Source: Vanilla planifolia (lineage: Eukaryota; Streptophyta; Magnoliopsida; Asparagales; Orchidaceae). Taken from it: a stretch of DNA of 64,000 bases. Made by a program: the position numbers and the translations under genes. The notes beneath the pieces are model-generated. The model ran no database searches. It was not told the DNA's origin and saw nothing but the letters and a program-made list of their open reading frames with translations. The DNA lies in the NCBI GenBank assembly GCA_023846275.1, contig CM043865.1:33184412-33248411 (forward strand). The letters are read 5' to 3'. Numbering within the stretch: the stretch's first letter is position 1; every line of letters starts with the position of its first letter. Below, one piece after another: positions 23,401-35,400 of the stretch.

Positions 23401-26398
23401 CTTAACAGTTATCAGTCAAAATTATGTTAGAGAAGATAAAACATTACAGCTACACAAACATCATTTTAACGCAAACAAAAGCCAGAAAATGTTACATGCT
23501 TTGTACAAGAACGGTGTGCTACATTAGCACCATGTTTTCCAATGCTTTATGGAGAAAAATTATTACAATCATCACAAATATGAACGTACTGTTAAAGTTC
23601 AACATCAAGCAATATGAAGCAATGATGAAGGTGCATGCAAACAAACCAAGTATAGGGCTTATACTCTTGGGTTATAGCAGCAAACTAAATTGTTATAAGC
23701 TAGGCTTCAAAACTAATGCAACAAAAAAGTATCCAAACATGGAGCCAAAAGTTTAAAACCAAAAAATTAGGGCAAACTAGAAATAAATGAATATCCACAT
23801 AAACAGTACGAACCATCAAGCAGCTGTTTCCAACATCATTTTTTTCAGAAGAAAAACCCAAGCATTCACCCTGAAAATAAACATAATGAGGTTAGATGAA
23901 ACAAAAATCAAAGAAATATTTCGAGAAGCAGCACATCACATCACATCATGTAAAAAAGGGCAAGCACATGCAAAGGAACAAAGCAAGTCCACATAAGCAG
24001 TTTGATTATCATAGCAAATTATCTAAAAAATGTGAGACTTCATTGTTTTGTATTAAAGATTTTTTGAGCTGTATAATATAAACAATCTTTATTGATTATT
24101 AACCTATTTAAGAAAAAAGCCTTCAATATATAGATACATAATCTCAGTTCTCTAATATTATGATGGATAGCCTGCCAGCTATTTTGAATTTCCCCCAAAC
24201 TAAGAAACCAGTATCTTCTAGTTGTAGGATACATGCAAACTAATCAGCAACACCTACTTTGCACAGCTACTTTTCAAGGGAGACTATTTACAGATTCACT
24301 AATTACCAAGTACGAACAAGCATAAGAAAAACTCAAAAAGCAGTACGAAAAATAGGACCCTCCGTCTTTGCTACCAAGAAGAAGCAACATATAGAAAGAA
24401 AGTCAATAAGTAGGTACCATGACATAACTTGGCGGTCCAATCCAAATAACTAGAAACCCAGCCAAAGCAAATTGCAATAACTAATATTATTAATATACAA
24501 TTCAATGACATTTCTTGCCTGTAGAATGCCACAAATGGAAGACAAAAATAACACAGCCTGAAGTGCCCATATAAAGGAAGTTTTTTGAATTTCATGCACA
24601 AATCCAAAAGGTGTACCAAACTGCCAAAACAACCTCTACATAATGATATCAAAAATTTAAAGATGACTCTGGTTCAACTAATAGAATCAGTCTACCAGAA
24701 AACAGCAAAGACTCCCACCTTGGAAACTAGTGACAACTTTTATGCATAGGCACATGAAAATCCTAAATAGATCCATAAAAGTTCAAAATCCTCCCTCTTA
24801 AACATGTCTAGAAAAGTAATCTAGAATTATAATGGGCAATTTGTTAACTGTTAATGGTTTCATACAAATACAGACATATAACACAGACAAAAAAAACTTA
24901 GAATAATCTAGGCCTTGTTGAGCTGAGAGGCACTGGCTGAACCCCTGAACTGGGTCAGGCCACCTGACATGTTTACTCAATCATGCTGCCTGTAAAGACT
25001 TGTCATAACAATGGTATATGGAGCCATAAACTTCTATCCAAAACCCTTGTTCTTTATTCTAAGTGAAAAATATCAGCATCTCCAAACAAAACTTTTCTCC
25101 AAAAGCAGGCATGGTTAGCTATATCAACACCAGACTAAGATATTGGCACAGTATGCAGAAGCCACAGTGCTTTGAAAATCAGATAATAAATGCACCAGGT
25201 TATCTGGACACATACAACTGCACAGGGGATTCAAATTAAATTAAGTTCTTAATCAAAGTCAATAACAGTTAACAACAATTGTTTAAATTCTATGATGAAT
25301 ACCCATAAAAAAGCCTATTGTTAGAAATTCCATATTCGATGCAATAACTTGACCTATATAGTTATTAGATCAGATAAACAAAGCCAACAAAGGAATATGA
25401 AACTATGAAAAAAAATATAAAATAATCCTGGTACGGGAACTAATAATGTTGCAATATAATCATGTTTCCAATTAAAAAGTACCTTTTCAACATTCTTGGG
25501 AACAGAAAATGAACTATCCCCATCTTGAGCTCCCACAAAACAATAACCATCACCATCATCTTCTAGGCCACCTAGCTCTACTTCCTCCATAACACCCTTA
25601 CCAAAAAATTCATACTGAGAAGCATCAAATCTAGTATCACCTGTAAAACAAAAGATGCCCAAAAGAATGAATCAAATGACCAATTTGGAATCAATTATGT
25701 GCACAAGAACTTTCAAAAGCAAAATGCAATCACAACAACATGATGAAGGAAAATAACAAAAAAGCATGCAGCATAGCAACCATCGCTTGGGTCATCATGC
25801 GCTGCATGGAATTACTCAAACTAATGAGCTGCTTCACAACTATATCAATGAACAATAGAGAAAGCTAACTCAAATCCACATTAACAAGGAAAAGTAGTTC
25901 AACAATTCAAAATTTTCTTTAAAATAAAAAAGAACCGATATGATGTTGAAGCCAAAATTTGATTCTACAGTCAAGTAAAATATACATACTGCGATAAGAA
26001 TTCAGCACAAAAATTGAATTCCCCCTTTAAAACTTCTAGAGATACCACACCTATCAGCAGTTTTTGGTTAACTCGTCTGTTACAATAAATAAACTGATTT
26101 TTCACTTAAAAGATAGGCATATCAATACAGATTTATTTCAATAAGAGGAAAAAAAAAACCTTTGAAAAGAAGGTTCACAAACAACACAAAGAGTTACACT
26201 GCAGCAAAAAATTATCCAGAATCAAGGCCCAGAGAAAAACAACCGGAGATCAATATAATTGCTGAAAGAAACCATACAATCGTCGAATAGTTCCAGAAAA
26301 GTACAATAACCCCTACCTGCGATGCAGCCATGGCCTTCAAGCTCTCCCTTTGGCGGAGTATTCTCCGATAACCCACTATCGTCCTCAACAACCACCAT
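18575..26398 (-). CDS. PAT1: PAT1 homologue, mRNA decapping activator, five coding exons
   Basis: PAT1 proteins bridge the Lsm1-7 ring, the DEAD-box helicase DHH1 and the decapping complex in cytoplasmic P-bodies; plant PAT1 also acts in immunity and development. Coding exons in transcript order: 26398-26317, 25640-25483, 23870-23814, 21770-21701, 20601-18575. All introns are GT-AG and phases are consistent, giving 797 aa. The N-terminal motif FDASQYEFFG (32-41) followed by EEVELGGLEDD is diagnostic. A polyglutamine run of 11 lies at about 177-187. The conserved middle block begins FRSKYMSSDEI, then THSSDPYTDDYYHQACLAK. The C-terminal PAT1 domain (about 490-797) includes DGLCHLIDVDDIDRFL, LPKGRKLLSRYL, RIVCMAIFRHLR and ACLAAVVCSSEQPPLRP. 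Exons 3 and 4 are short and diverged, so an extra small exon cannot be excluded. The start is the first ATG in frame with the diagnostic motif. Gene appears intact. Confidence 0.93.
20408..20440 (-). repeat. CAA trinucleotide repeat encoding polyglutamine in PAT1
   Basis: Eleven uninterrupted CAA codons (TTG on the plus strand) encode an 11-residue glutamine run after SFPYE. A pure, single-codon tract is expected to be length-polymorphic. Q-rich segments are common in plant PAT1 proteins and may aid P-body condensation; that role here is inference. Confidence 0.95.
20602..26316 (-). other. PAT1 introns
   Basis: The four introns of the PAT1 gene occupy most of this span (about 1.1, 2.0, 1.6 and 0.7 kb). 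They are AT-rich, contain several homopolymer runs (for example at 21490-21504 and 22877-22892) and one 208-bp tandem duplication listed separately. Short open frames in them, including a hydrophobic minus-strand frame at 24371-24652, lack homology I recognise and are not placed between usable splice sites in phase. Confidence 0.75.
23119..23530 (+). repeat. 208-bp tandem duplication in a PAT1 intron
   Basis: Two diverged copies begin CCTGATCAAG at 23119 and 23327. Shared blocks are GATAGTTAAGCACAAC, GAAAATGATCCTCTTA, CAGTTA..CAG, ATTATGTTAGA, ACACAAACAT.ATTTTAA and GCAAACAAAAGCCA.AAAATGTT. Divergence looks like roughly one fifth of positions. The array sits in the intron between the third and fourth coding exons. 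Confidence 0.85.
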
Positions 26399-26833
26399 CC
26401 TTCCCCTCACCCCTAAAAAACACTAGTATCCCTTTTAATCCAGCTAAAACGAAGCAAGAACCACAACAACATTCAGCAGACGAAAAACAGAATGGAGTAT
26501 AAACTCATCGATTTAGAAGAAACTGGAAACCCGATTCCAGCACCAAATATATCCCTAAAATCCAGATCCGATAAGTAAAAGGAATGAACAAGAAATCTGT
26601 GATAAAAAGAACTGCTTTGAGATGAATATTTTCCTATGGGTGTTATAATTCTAACTACAGAGGGAGATCAAATGATCGAAACGGAACCCTAAAAGAAAAA
26701 GAAACTTAAATAAGAGGAATTAGGTACGCCGACGGGAAAATGTCAGGATCTTTTATAAAATCAATTCGTTTCCTCCCCTCCCGAAAATCCTCTCTCTCTC
26801 TCCTCTCAACCCCGCTCTCCGTGAACGAAAGTC

Positions 26834-26860
<27 letters not shown>
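26834..26860. repeat. CT/GA microsatellite in PAT1 5' leader
   Basis: About 13 CT units on the plus strand (GA on the coding strand), with a shorter CT run at about 26791-26804. It lies between the putative TATA box and the PAT1 start. Such GA tracts are common near plant transcription starts and bind BPC-type GAGA factors; binding here is inference. Confidence 0.9.
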
Positions 26861-26866
<6 letters not shown>

Positions 26867-26899
26867 CCCTCTCTTCGTGAGTGCGTGACGCATAAAGAG

Positions 26900-26908
26900 C
26901 ATATATAG
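26900..26908 (-). promoter_or_regulatory. Putative PAT1 TATA box
   Basis: On the minus strand this reads CTATATATG, close to the plant TATA consensus. Transcription would be expected to start about 30 bases downstream, near 26870, just before the GA microsatellite, leaving a 5' leader of roughly 470 bases before splicing. No experimental support. Confidence 0.5.
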
Positions 26909-26989
26909 CGCATACTTTTCTCTTGTAAAAGTCCGCCGCGTTTGAGATTAGTATTGCTGCCGTCTTTGGGCAGCTCGAGCGCTTGGTCG

Positions 26990-29900
26990 ACATCTTTTCC
27001 CTTAGTTATTGTGGCTAATAAAAAAAAAAAAAAACAAAAATAAGGCTTTCTTTGTTAAATATTTTTAAAAATTCTTATTATCCTTTTTCTCGAATTCCAC
27101 CATAAAGTTTGCTCTCATTTATGCAAATAATTTTTTTTAAAAAAAAATTATAAACTTATCTTCAAAAGTGATAGTGAAAATTAAGGACAAACAAATCTTT
27201 TTTATTTTACTAATATTAAAACTGAGTTTGTGATACCATATGTTTCTATTGATTTAAAGATCAATATTATCAAATAATATATATTTTTCACTTTACTTTC
27301 ATAGAGTTAGAATTTTATTATATATTTCTAATCTGTTTTTTTATAATAAACATTGCAAAATAAATCTTGATTTATAGATTTTTTTTTTATTTTTATTATC
27401 AAAACATAGTTTTGTTTAAAAAGAAATTATATAAAATCTTCTAGTGAAATGAAAATGAATATAAGATAATAAATCATATTGTAAATAATATGTAGACTGT
27501 TACAAAAATGTTAATGATATTGTTAAAATTAACATGTGATAGTAAAGACAAATAGTTAACATAATAATCACAAGATAAAAAAAACTTCACAAAGTATAGT
27601 AATAAACTTGAATAAGACCTCTCTTGTGAGCAAGAAAATGATCATTTTATTAGGAAAATAGACATAACAAATAAACTCAACCTTTTCGATGTGGTTACAA
27701 CTTTTTTTATTGAGAGTTAACAATCGAATGAGCACTCACATAATATCAAGGAATTTTCACGAATAGTTAAAATAACATAATTGATCGCATTATAAGAAGA
27801 ATCATAACTTGTATTATAATAGATATCAATAAATGATAACTACTCAAATATAAATAAGTCATATGATAAATTATCTTAAAAAATCTTAAATCTCCTAAAC
27901 ATAGTATTTACCGTTATGTATAATATTGAAAAAAGAATGTCTAAATTATGAATTTGAAATAAAAGTCATGCTTCATCAATTATACTTACTCATTGACAAC
28001 TTTTTGAAAGAAAAGTAATTAAATATAATAATAATTTATTTATATATTTTTTCTAACATGTGCATATGAATAATAACTAATTAAAATAGTATAAAATTTT
28101 GTATTGGAAATGAATGATTTCTACTTGATTCCTTTCTATTAGTAACGACTTATTTATGTATATATAATAATTAGTTGTTTCTTAAAAAAATATTTAATTA
28201 AATTGTCTAATCTTCATGAAATATTATGATCAATGTAGCAAATCAAAACACAATGTTTAAGACAAAAGTACTCACAGTTCGATAAGTACTTAAAAACTTA
28301 TACAATACACCCAAGTTCAATTAAATAATTTGAATATTATTAAAATTATAAATAAATTTATAAAAAAGACTACTAAAATATATTATGTGCATTTTTCTAA
28401 ATTTTGAGAATAAAATTCATAATATGAGCAAATAAAATACTCTAATAATTTTTTAAGATTTTATATTAGTGGAAAAAAAAAGTAAGGACGATGTTCTTGG
28501 CAAATAGATTAAAATATATAATTTTTAAATAGCATTTAAACATTAATTGAGGATTTCAAAGGTAAATTAGGGTGCTGGTGTTTTATAACGCGTAGACAAA
28601 CATGTTAGGCACCGACCATATCCATACTAATAATAAAAAAATAAGACCACATATTATTACGTGGCAGCCTTTCGCTTACCACAAAGATTAAAACTTAAAA
28701 ACGTAATATTAATATTAATAAATATTACAATAAATGATTTAATTAAGATTTTATCTTTGCATTTCTTTATCTTTAGAACTTGATGGGTTTGGCAATAAAA
28801 ATTATTTTGGAATTTTATTTTGATAAAAATTATTTTTGTTGATTAATGTCTGAAAGAAAAAAAAAAAGGAAAAATATTTGTGACAGAAGAGCATCCATGT
28901 GCCTGGGTCGGCACGCCTCATGAAAAAATGGGAGTTTATTATTATCCACCAATTATTAAATATTTATTTTTGTAAAATTATTTCAAGAAAATTATTTGAG
29001 ATCGCCGGATAATGACAAGTGACGACATAAAATAAGTATATTATAATACCTTATATTAAATATCAACTGGAAATAGCATGGATAAAATGATATTTATAGC
29101 TACAAAATGCATTACTTAGGATACATTTGTTTACATTTTAAATTCTTAATTACTAAGAATGCAAGTGGTGCAAATTTATTATTTTGACTAACTGAAATTA
29201 TAAATAAAATGTTTTAAAATGGAATATTCTTTTCACACGTTTCATTGTCACATCAATAGCATTGGTTATTCCATAATAATCATCAAGGCATTTCATATAG
29301 AAATATGGAGTGAACACAAATTTACTATTAGTTATATCAATTTGAACAAATTTGTGCTAGATTTGGTGTTTTTTAATAGTGTTTTCAACAACTCTATCAA
29401 AAGCAATGGGTATTTTGAGTTCTTCATATCTAGTATTCACTTTGTTCTATATGTTGATTCCAGTATAAAAGTCAAAGCCTTTAACAATCAACAAATTGTG
29501 CACTAAAAATTTTCATTGATCAAACTTTTAAGCTAACAATTTGTTCTACAAATCCCTAGTTACCAATTTTATTAATGTCTAACAACAATTTTGTTGCTAA
29601 AATATCAATGGAAATTCAACTACATTTCAATAGTATGATGGTTTAAGTAATTCCATTACAAATAAGATTTTTGAATGCTTTTATTCTTTAGATGATCTTT
29701 ATTGGCATAATACAATCTACATTGTTGTCTAATTTGAAACACAAATAAGTCATTGAGTTCATGGTATTCTATTGGTTATTAGAATTTCAATCATTGCTAT
29801 GATGCTATTCGATTAGTATCTGGAAACTCGGTGACAAAATTGTTGATATTTGATAGTGGTTATTGGGAAGTTATTGTTTTGTCAATGATAATTGAGCCAT

Positions 29901-32170
29901 GATCAATCTTGGGGTTTTTCTTTGATTTACTTAATTTGGATCAAAGTAAAATATGCATTATATTATTTTATTCTAATACAAATAAAATTTATATTTATAT
30001 ATTGGTGGCAATATGCATGCCACCATCATGTCTGACTATGTCAAAACCTACTATAGTTCATGATCCTAAAACTCTTATTGTCACTCTCGTAGTTGTTGTT
30101 AAAGATAAGGTCTTAGGGTTGTCTACATAATCCCTTACAAAGCATGACTTATATATAGAATATTTGTAAAAATCATTAACAAACATCATGTTAGCATTGC
30201 AAAACATAAAAAAAACATGTAAACAAATATAAAAAATATGATTGATAATGATAATACAACAAAAAAATGAAATAAATGTGATAGTGATGAATGTTGTTTG
30301 ACATATGCCATAAGTTGCATATTGCATAACATATGAAGCATTATGCAAAGCATGTATACATTTTCATTACACATAATGTGTCAACTAATCACATGAAGTG
30401 CTACCATATGTATCATGTCAAATTGGTCTTAATAGAATATATTAGAGATAATTAAATTAAGAATGATTAATAATATATGTATATAAGGTAGTTGATACCA
30501 AATGTAGTTATAGATGTGACAATTCATATAATTAAAATTATATGTTCTCTTAAAATATATTTTATATATCAAATGTAATACTATAGATCTAGAATTTGAA
30601 AATATATTGAGTTATGAGTGTCATGAAAAATGTTTTAGAATATTAATAGCTATATTTTATATTTGAGAATAATATTGTTAAGTTCTCATCATAACAAATC
30701 TATCATTATACTATAAATTATTAAAGTTTGGAATAATAAAAAGAAGTTTAATAAAATTATCAACTAATCCTCTTATTTATAAGAGGATAAGCTCTTACTC
30801 CTGTATCAAAAAATTGATTGTGGTGTTTACATAAGGAAGCAGTCTAAATTGTTGTTATTTTTGTTTTGTTATAGTTGTTTTTGTATTGTTTTATTGAGAT
30901 AAAAAAATGAAGGGCTTAATGAAAAGAGCAAGCGTTTATATTTGGTTTTAAAACCCTCATCATAAGGTAAGACATTGTCTCAATTTTCTACCATTTTTAT
31001 GTATAGTTTGTTTGAATTACTTTAGGAATAGATTTGACAAATTTCGATTATTGGTTGTGATGGTCGGAGCTTATTGCAAATTCTAGTTACGTTAATCATA
31101 CCAAATGGCTTATCATATCATCTGAGATGAACTTATAATAAGAGTTGATAAGGAGCTTTTGGCTTATAAATTTTGGGTATTCAATATAGCATCATACTAA
31201 TATTATTCTTTAATAAGAGCAAGATTATTCCATGTATGGAAAGATTTAGTGAGAACCATATGTTTAGCCAATGAGTGGATGTTGAGGATTATACTAACAA
31301 GAAATAAAAATCATACAACATGATAAAGCTATGTATTGCTTAATTAAGAGACTTTCTATTATAAGTAATAATGTAGATATGCATAAAGTTAAAGATTCTT
31401 AAATAGTATCTTGTATATAACAAATTTGTTGTACTATTTTGATAGATGAAGTATCGATATTCTATTTCAACTCTTGTTTTGTTTGACAGTTTTGAGACAT
31501 GTGTATTACTTTTATTTAATTATTTTATTTAAGATGATATATGAATTTAAGATATTTTAAGTTGATTTTAGTGTCCTCTAGTTTTGCTATCTAGTCTTTT
31601 TAACCTGACAAATTATTATTTTGCATAAGAAATCAAGTTTTATTTAAATTAAGTTGGTTGGGGCTTAATATTTTTAATAAATCAGACTGCAATCATGCTT
31701 TACTTTAGATATAGAACTAATGTACATCCATCATTTGGCAATTCACCATGTGAGAATAATTAAACTATATTTTCATAATAAAAGCCTCACTTTATATTAG
31801 GATAAAGGACACACATATCAACTTACATGATCACTTTTAATTTTCTCTTTTTCTTTTATTTTAAAAAAAATCAATTCATTTGTCTTTTTTTGTTCATAAA
31901 ATCCCTAGATCTTTAATGAAGTCATCTTTTACAAAGCATCTTAGAACAAAGAGTCCCCTAACATAAAATAATTGACCTTTTTTGTCATTGTTTTTGGGTT
32001 TTCTTCATTAGGTTTTTTTTTTTTTTCTTTTTTGCATACTTTTTATTTTTTATTGATTGTTTTGTGTCATATTTCAACTTCTCTCAGTCCTACTCATTTA
32101 TGAAATACTCAATTGTCATCATATTTTTATATTGTACATAGGATCAACATATGCACCTGCATCGAAGGCT
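26990..32170. other. AT-rich intergenic DNA between divergent PAT1 and biotin ligase genes
   Basis: No confident gene. Short frames such as 29219-29506 (95 aa) and 30058-30348 are phenylalanine/isoleucine-rich translations of AT-rich DNA with no motif. One copy of the dispersed repeat seen at 2.7-3.0 kb lies here in the opposite orientation (30500-30830). Regulatory DNA for both divergent genes must lie at the two ends. Confidence 0.65.
30500..30830 (-). repeat. Dispersed repeat, copy B (inverted relative to copy A)
   Basis: The reverse complement of this segment aligns along its length with 2686-3035. Both contain ATAAATAAGAGGATTA, TTTTATTAAACTTCTTTT, TTATTATTCCAAA and ATAAAATATATTTTAAGAG in the same order. 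Boundaries are approximate, as no terminal repeats or target duplications could be fixed. Confidence 0.65.
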
Positions 32171-32171
32171 C

Positions 32172-32182
32172 TTTATATAAAC
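32172..32182 (+). promoter_or_regulatory. Putative TATA box of the biotin ligase gene
   Basis: TTTATATAAAC lies about 280 bases before the first in-frame ATG at 32452. Transcription would be expected from about 32205. The leader between them contains upstream ATGs (for example at 32371), which might affect start choice. Inference from sequence only. Confidence 0.4.
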
Positions 32183-32451
32183 AATGTCATTTTATTGAAA
32201 ACGACACGAAGTGTGACTTCTAATTCAGCCGACGACAAGGGCCATCAATGGCAAATTCTTGAGCGACCACATAGATGCGTTGGGCATGAATCGAAGATAA
32301 AAATCTTCTACACCTGTCAGAATTTTGAGGCGTGGGGGAGGTCTAAATTTCTAAGGTGACTCAATACCATGGAGGCATAATGTGAACAGGTCTCCCGCTC
32401 CCGCTTGCGCCGCTTAACCAACGGACTCTTCAGTGGGCCTGCACCTGGGGT

Positions 32452-35400
32452 ATGCCAGTCGCTGTTCGCCATCTTTCCTCCCCCTCCGCCGCCTCCACTG
32501 CAGTGACCGCTGCTGCTACAGCCATCGCCGTATTCTTCTTCTTCCGCCGCCGAAATCGTTCTTCTACGTGTATCTCCTCGTGTTTTAAGTTCTTATCAAT
32601 AGCATCTTCATCCTATCCGTCGATCCCCTCACCCTTGGAAGGCATCGCTGCCATGGACGACCACTGCGGCGGTTCTCTCCTCGTCCTCTGTGGAAAATCA
32701 CAACAAGAAGAACAATTCGCACGATGCATCCTAGTCAAGAAGGATGCACTCAAGATCTTGGGAGAGGGCGAAGCGCAAGGAGAAATTAAGGTTTTTCTCC
32801 AGTCTGATATAGGCTCAGTAGGATCTCCGACCTTTCGCATGGAACGCTACTTGGATGCACTCAAAACCGACCAATTCGGCCGTCTTCTAATTTGGTCTCC
32901 GCTGCTCCCTTCCACCCATGACGTTGTTTCCAAGTGCGAAAGTTTCCTCCTTTTGTCAATCCCTTGCTGCTGAATCGTTATCATAATGCTTGCTCGATAA
33001 TTGATGAATCGTCTACAGAAATTTTGGCGAGTTTCCCATCGGCACAGTTTGCATTACGGATGTCCAGTGTAAAGGAAGAGGTTAAGATGGAATTGTTACA
33101 GTTTTTCCTAATTTCATTGCTGGAGTAACGTTTTTACAATAAAATTTGCTTTTTTCTTCCCCTCTGGTATAGGTCGGGCAAGGAATGTATGGGAGTCTCC
33201 TCTTGGTTGCCTTCTATTCTCTTTCACGTTGCAGATGGAAGATGGGCGTAAAGTCCCTCTTTTACAGTATGTTGTCTCTCTCGCGGTTACTGAAGCAATT
33301 AAGGAGTCTTGTCAAGCTAAAGTAAGTTCACTGCTTGTGGTTGTCGTTCTCTCTTTAATGCGTTGCTTACATGATCAAGTTATCATCCAATCAGGGACTA
33401 CCGGACATTCATGTAAGAATAAAATGGCCTAATGATCTTTATCTGAATGGACTTAAAGTGGGAGGTGTTCTTTGCACCTCCACATATTCATCAAAGAATT
33501 TCAATGTTTGTGCTGGTAAGGAACCCTTGAACCACACTTCTTTGCTTATGTGCTGTCCTTGTTATATGCCAGGTGATGTTGAGAGGGCATTTGAACTAGT
33601 TTTAAGGATAGTCACTATTGCTTATCTATATCCAAATTTATCCACTTGATCCTTTATGCCTATTCTACTTGTAATTGCTTTTTTGTTTGTGCAGGTGTTG
33701 GCTTGAACTTGGATAATGAGGAACCAACCACATGCTTAAATGTTGTGCTTCAAGAGTTGACTTCTGTGTCACATCAACTTGGAAGAGAAGAAATTATTGC
33801 TGCATTTTTCAACAATTTTGAGAAGTTGTTTAGAGATTTCTTAAGTAATGGTAATGGTCTGTTATAGTTAATTTTTTATAGTGTCCTTAATAAATCTTCT
33901 TCTAAACATTGCTTCTAGTTGATATTATACCTTGTATTACTTTTTGAATGCAAAATCATTATGATGCCAATGGTTTATTTGTACTATTTGTTCTGGATTT
34001 TGGATTTAAGGTTTTGCATTGAAACCTATTCTGCATAGAGGTGCTAGCCTTAATCTTGTGGCTGTACATGGATATAATGAGCATTTCTCTTTAGGAAGTT
34101 CTTCAATTGCCTAATCTTTATGCGGATAGATGGATTTGAACAAGTGGGTTCTGATTAACTTTTGAAGATATTGAACTTACACAAAGTGAACTCGCACAAG
34201 CTTTTGTCATTCTTGTTATTAACTTTTACTTGACTATCTGACATATAAAGCAAATGCTTACCTAGAGTTGCCTGCCCTTGCAAAGTGCTTATCTTTCCAC
34301 ACAATTTCAATGCTTCCAAATGTCCAAGGGTTATATCTTTTTTATTAAGAGCATAAATAGACTTCAATGCTTGATATCTTGGAGGATTTTTTTGTGTATT
34401 ATCAAGATTAAAATTTTTCTAGTCAACCTAGAGTTTTGTGGTTTTACCATATGTCTTTAAAACCATATTAATTCTTATAAAAAAATTTAAGAGTTGGTAA
34501 ATTTATATTCCATTCAAAGTAAACAATTTGTAAAGAAATCATACTTGACTTTTTTATTGACATATTATACACTACTCATGTCAAGGTACAAACAAAAATT
34601 TTTAAATTTAATGAAATCTTTGTTCTTCGAGATGTCATAGAACTCCATTGGAATTATGAACAAACTAGTGAATTGTAGGTTTAGTGTATGAGCTTATCAC
34701 ACATTTGTTGGAGTGTTGATTTTCTTGTAAACTACTTGGTGGAAAAGTATTATTTTTCCTATTTAATTTTTTAAGATTTAGAATAAAATATTTATGTAAA
34801 TAATTAAAACTGGAGAAGGAAAAATCTAAAAGAAGGATATAAGAGAAATTCAAGAGACCATTGCAACTCCGTACCTAGGTCCTGATATGGATCTGCAATT
34901 CGATGATATGTTTAGACAATTCACAACAATTGAATTTTAAAGAATAAATTCTGTATTGATCTACAATTTAATGGTATTTTTTGAAACTGTGGAATAATTG
35001 AATTTTAAAGAATACATATAATTCCACCTTTATCTAATTTCATATCAAGAATTCAAACAAGTACATCTCCATGTCAAATATTTTTGTTTTCATGGCTCGT
35101 GTGTCATTATATATTCATTTATTTATGCTTACAAAATTCCTGTTGTACAAATAGCTTTGCTTTTAGGGTTTGTCACTATGACATTTGATATCATATTTTA
35201 TTATGTTATTATGTCTCTACTATTTGATATAGTATCATTGTACCCATTTTCGTGTGATGGCATTTCTTTTTTCTGTGTCACAGTTATACTCTAAATTGTT
35301 TAACTTTTGCCTTCTACACTGCTAATGAACTACTACTGTTGTAATTCTGCATTTCTTTTCATTTGCTTTCATCAGTTTTAATAGAGGTGATGCACTCATA

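Noticed and set aside
24371-24652. Hydrophobic 93-aa minus-strand frame inside a PAT1 intron
   Set aside because: It looked like a membrane exon, but it has no PAT1 similarity and adding it is not needed for a phase-consistent PAT1 transcript.
29219-30130. Series of 70-95-aa frames on both strands upstream of the biotin ligase
   Set aside because: Compositions are dominated by F, I, N and K as expected of translated AT-rich DNA. No retroelement motif or splice structure supports them.
32057-32359. 100-aa open frame just before the biotin ligase
   Set aside because: It covers the putative TATA box and leader, has no family similarity I recognise, and probably overlaps the transcription start. 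Any upstream ATG effect is more likely regulatory.
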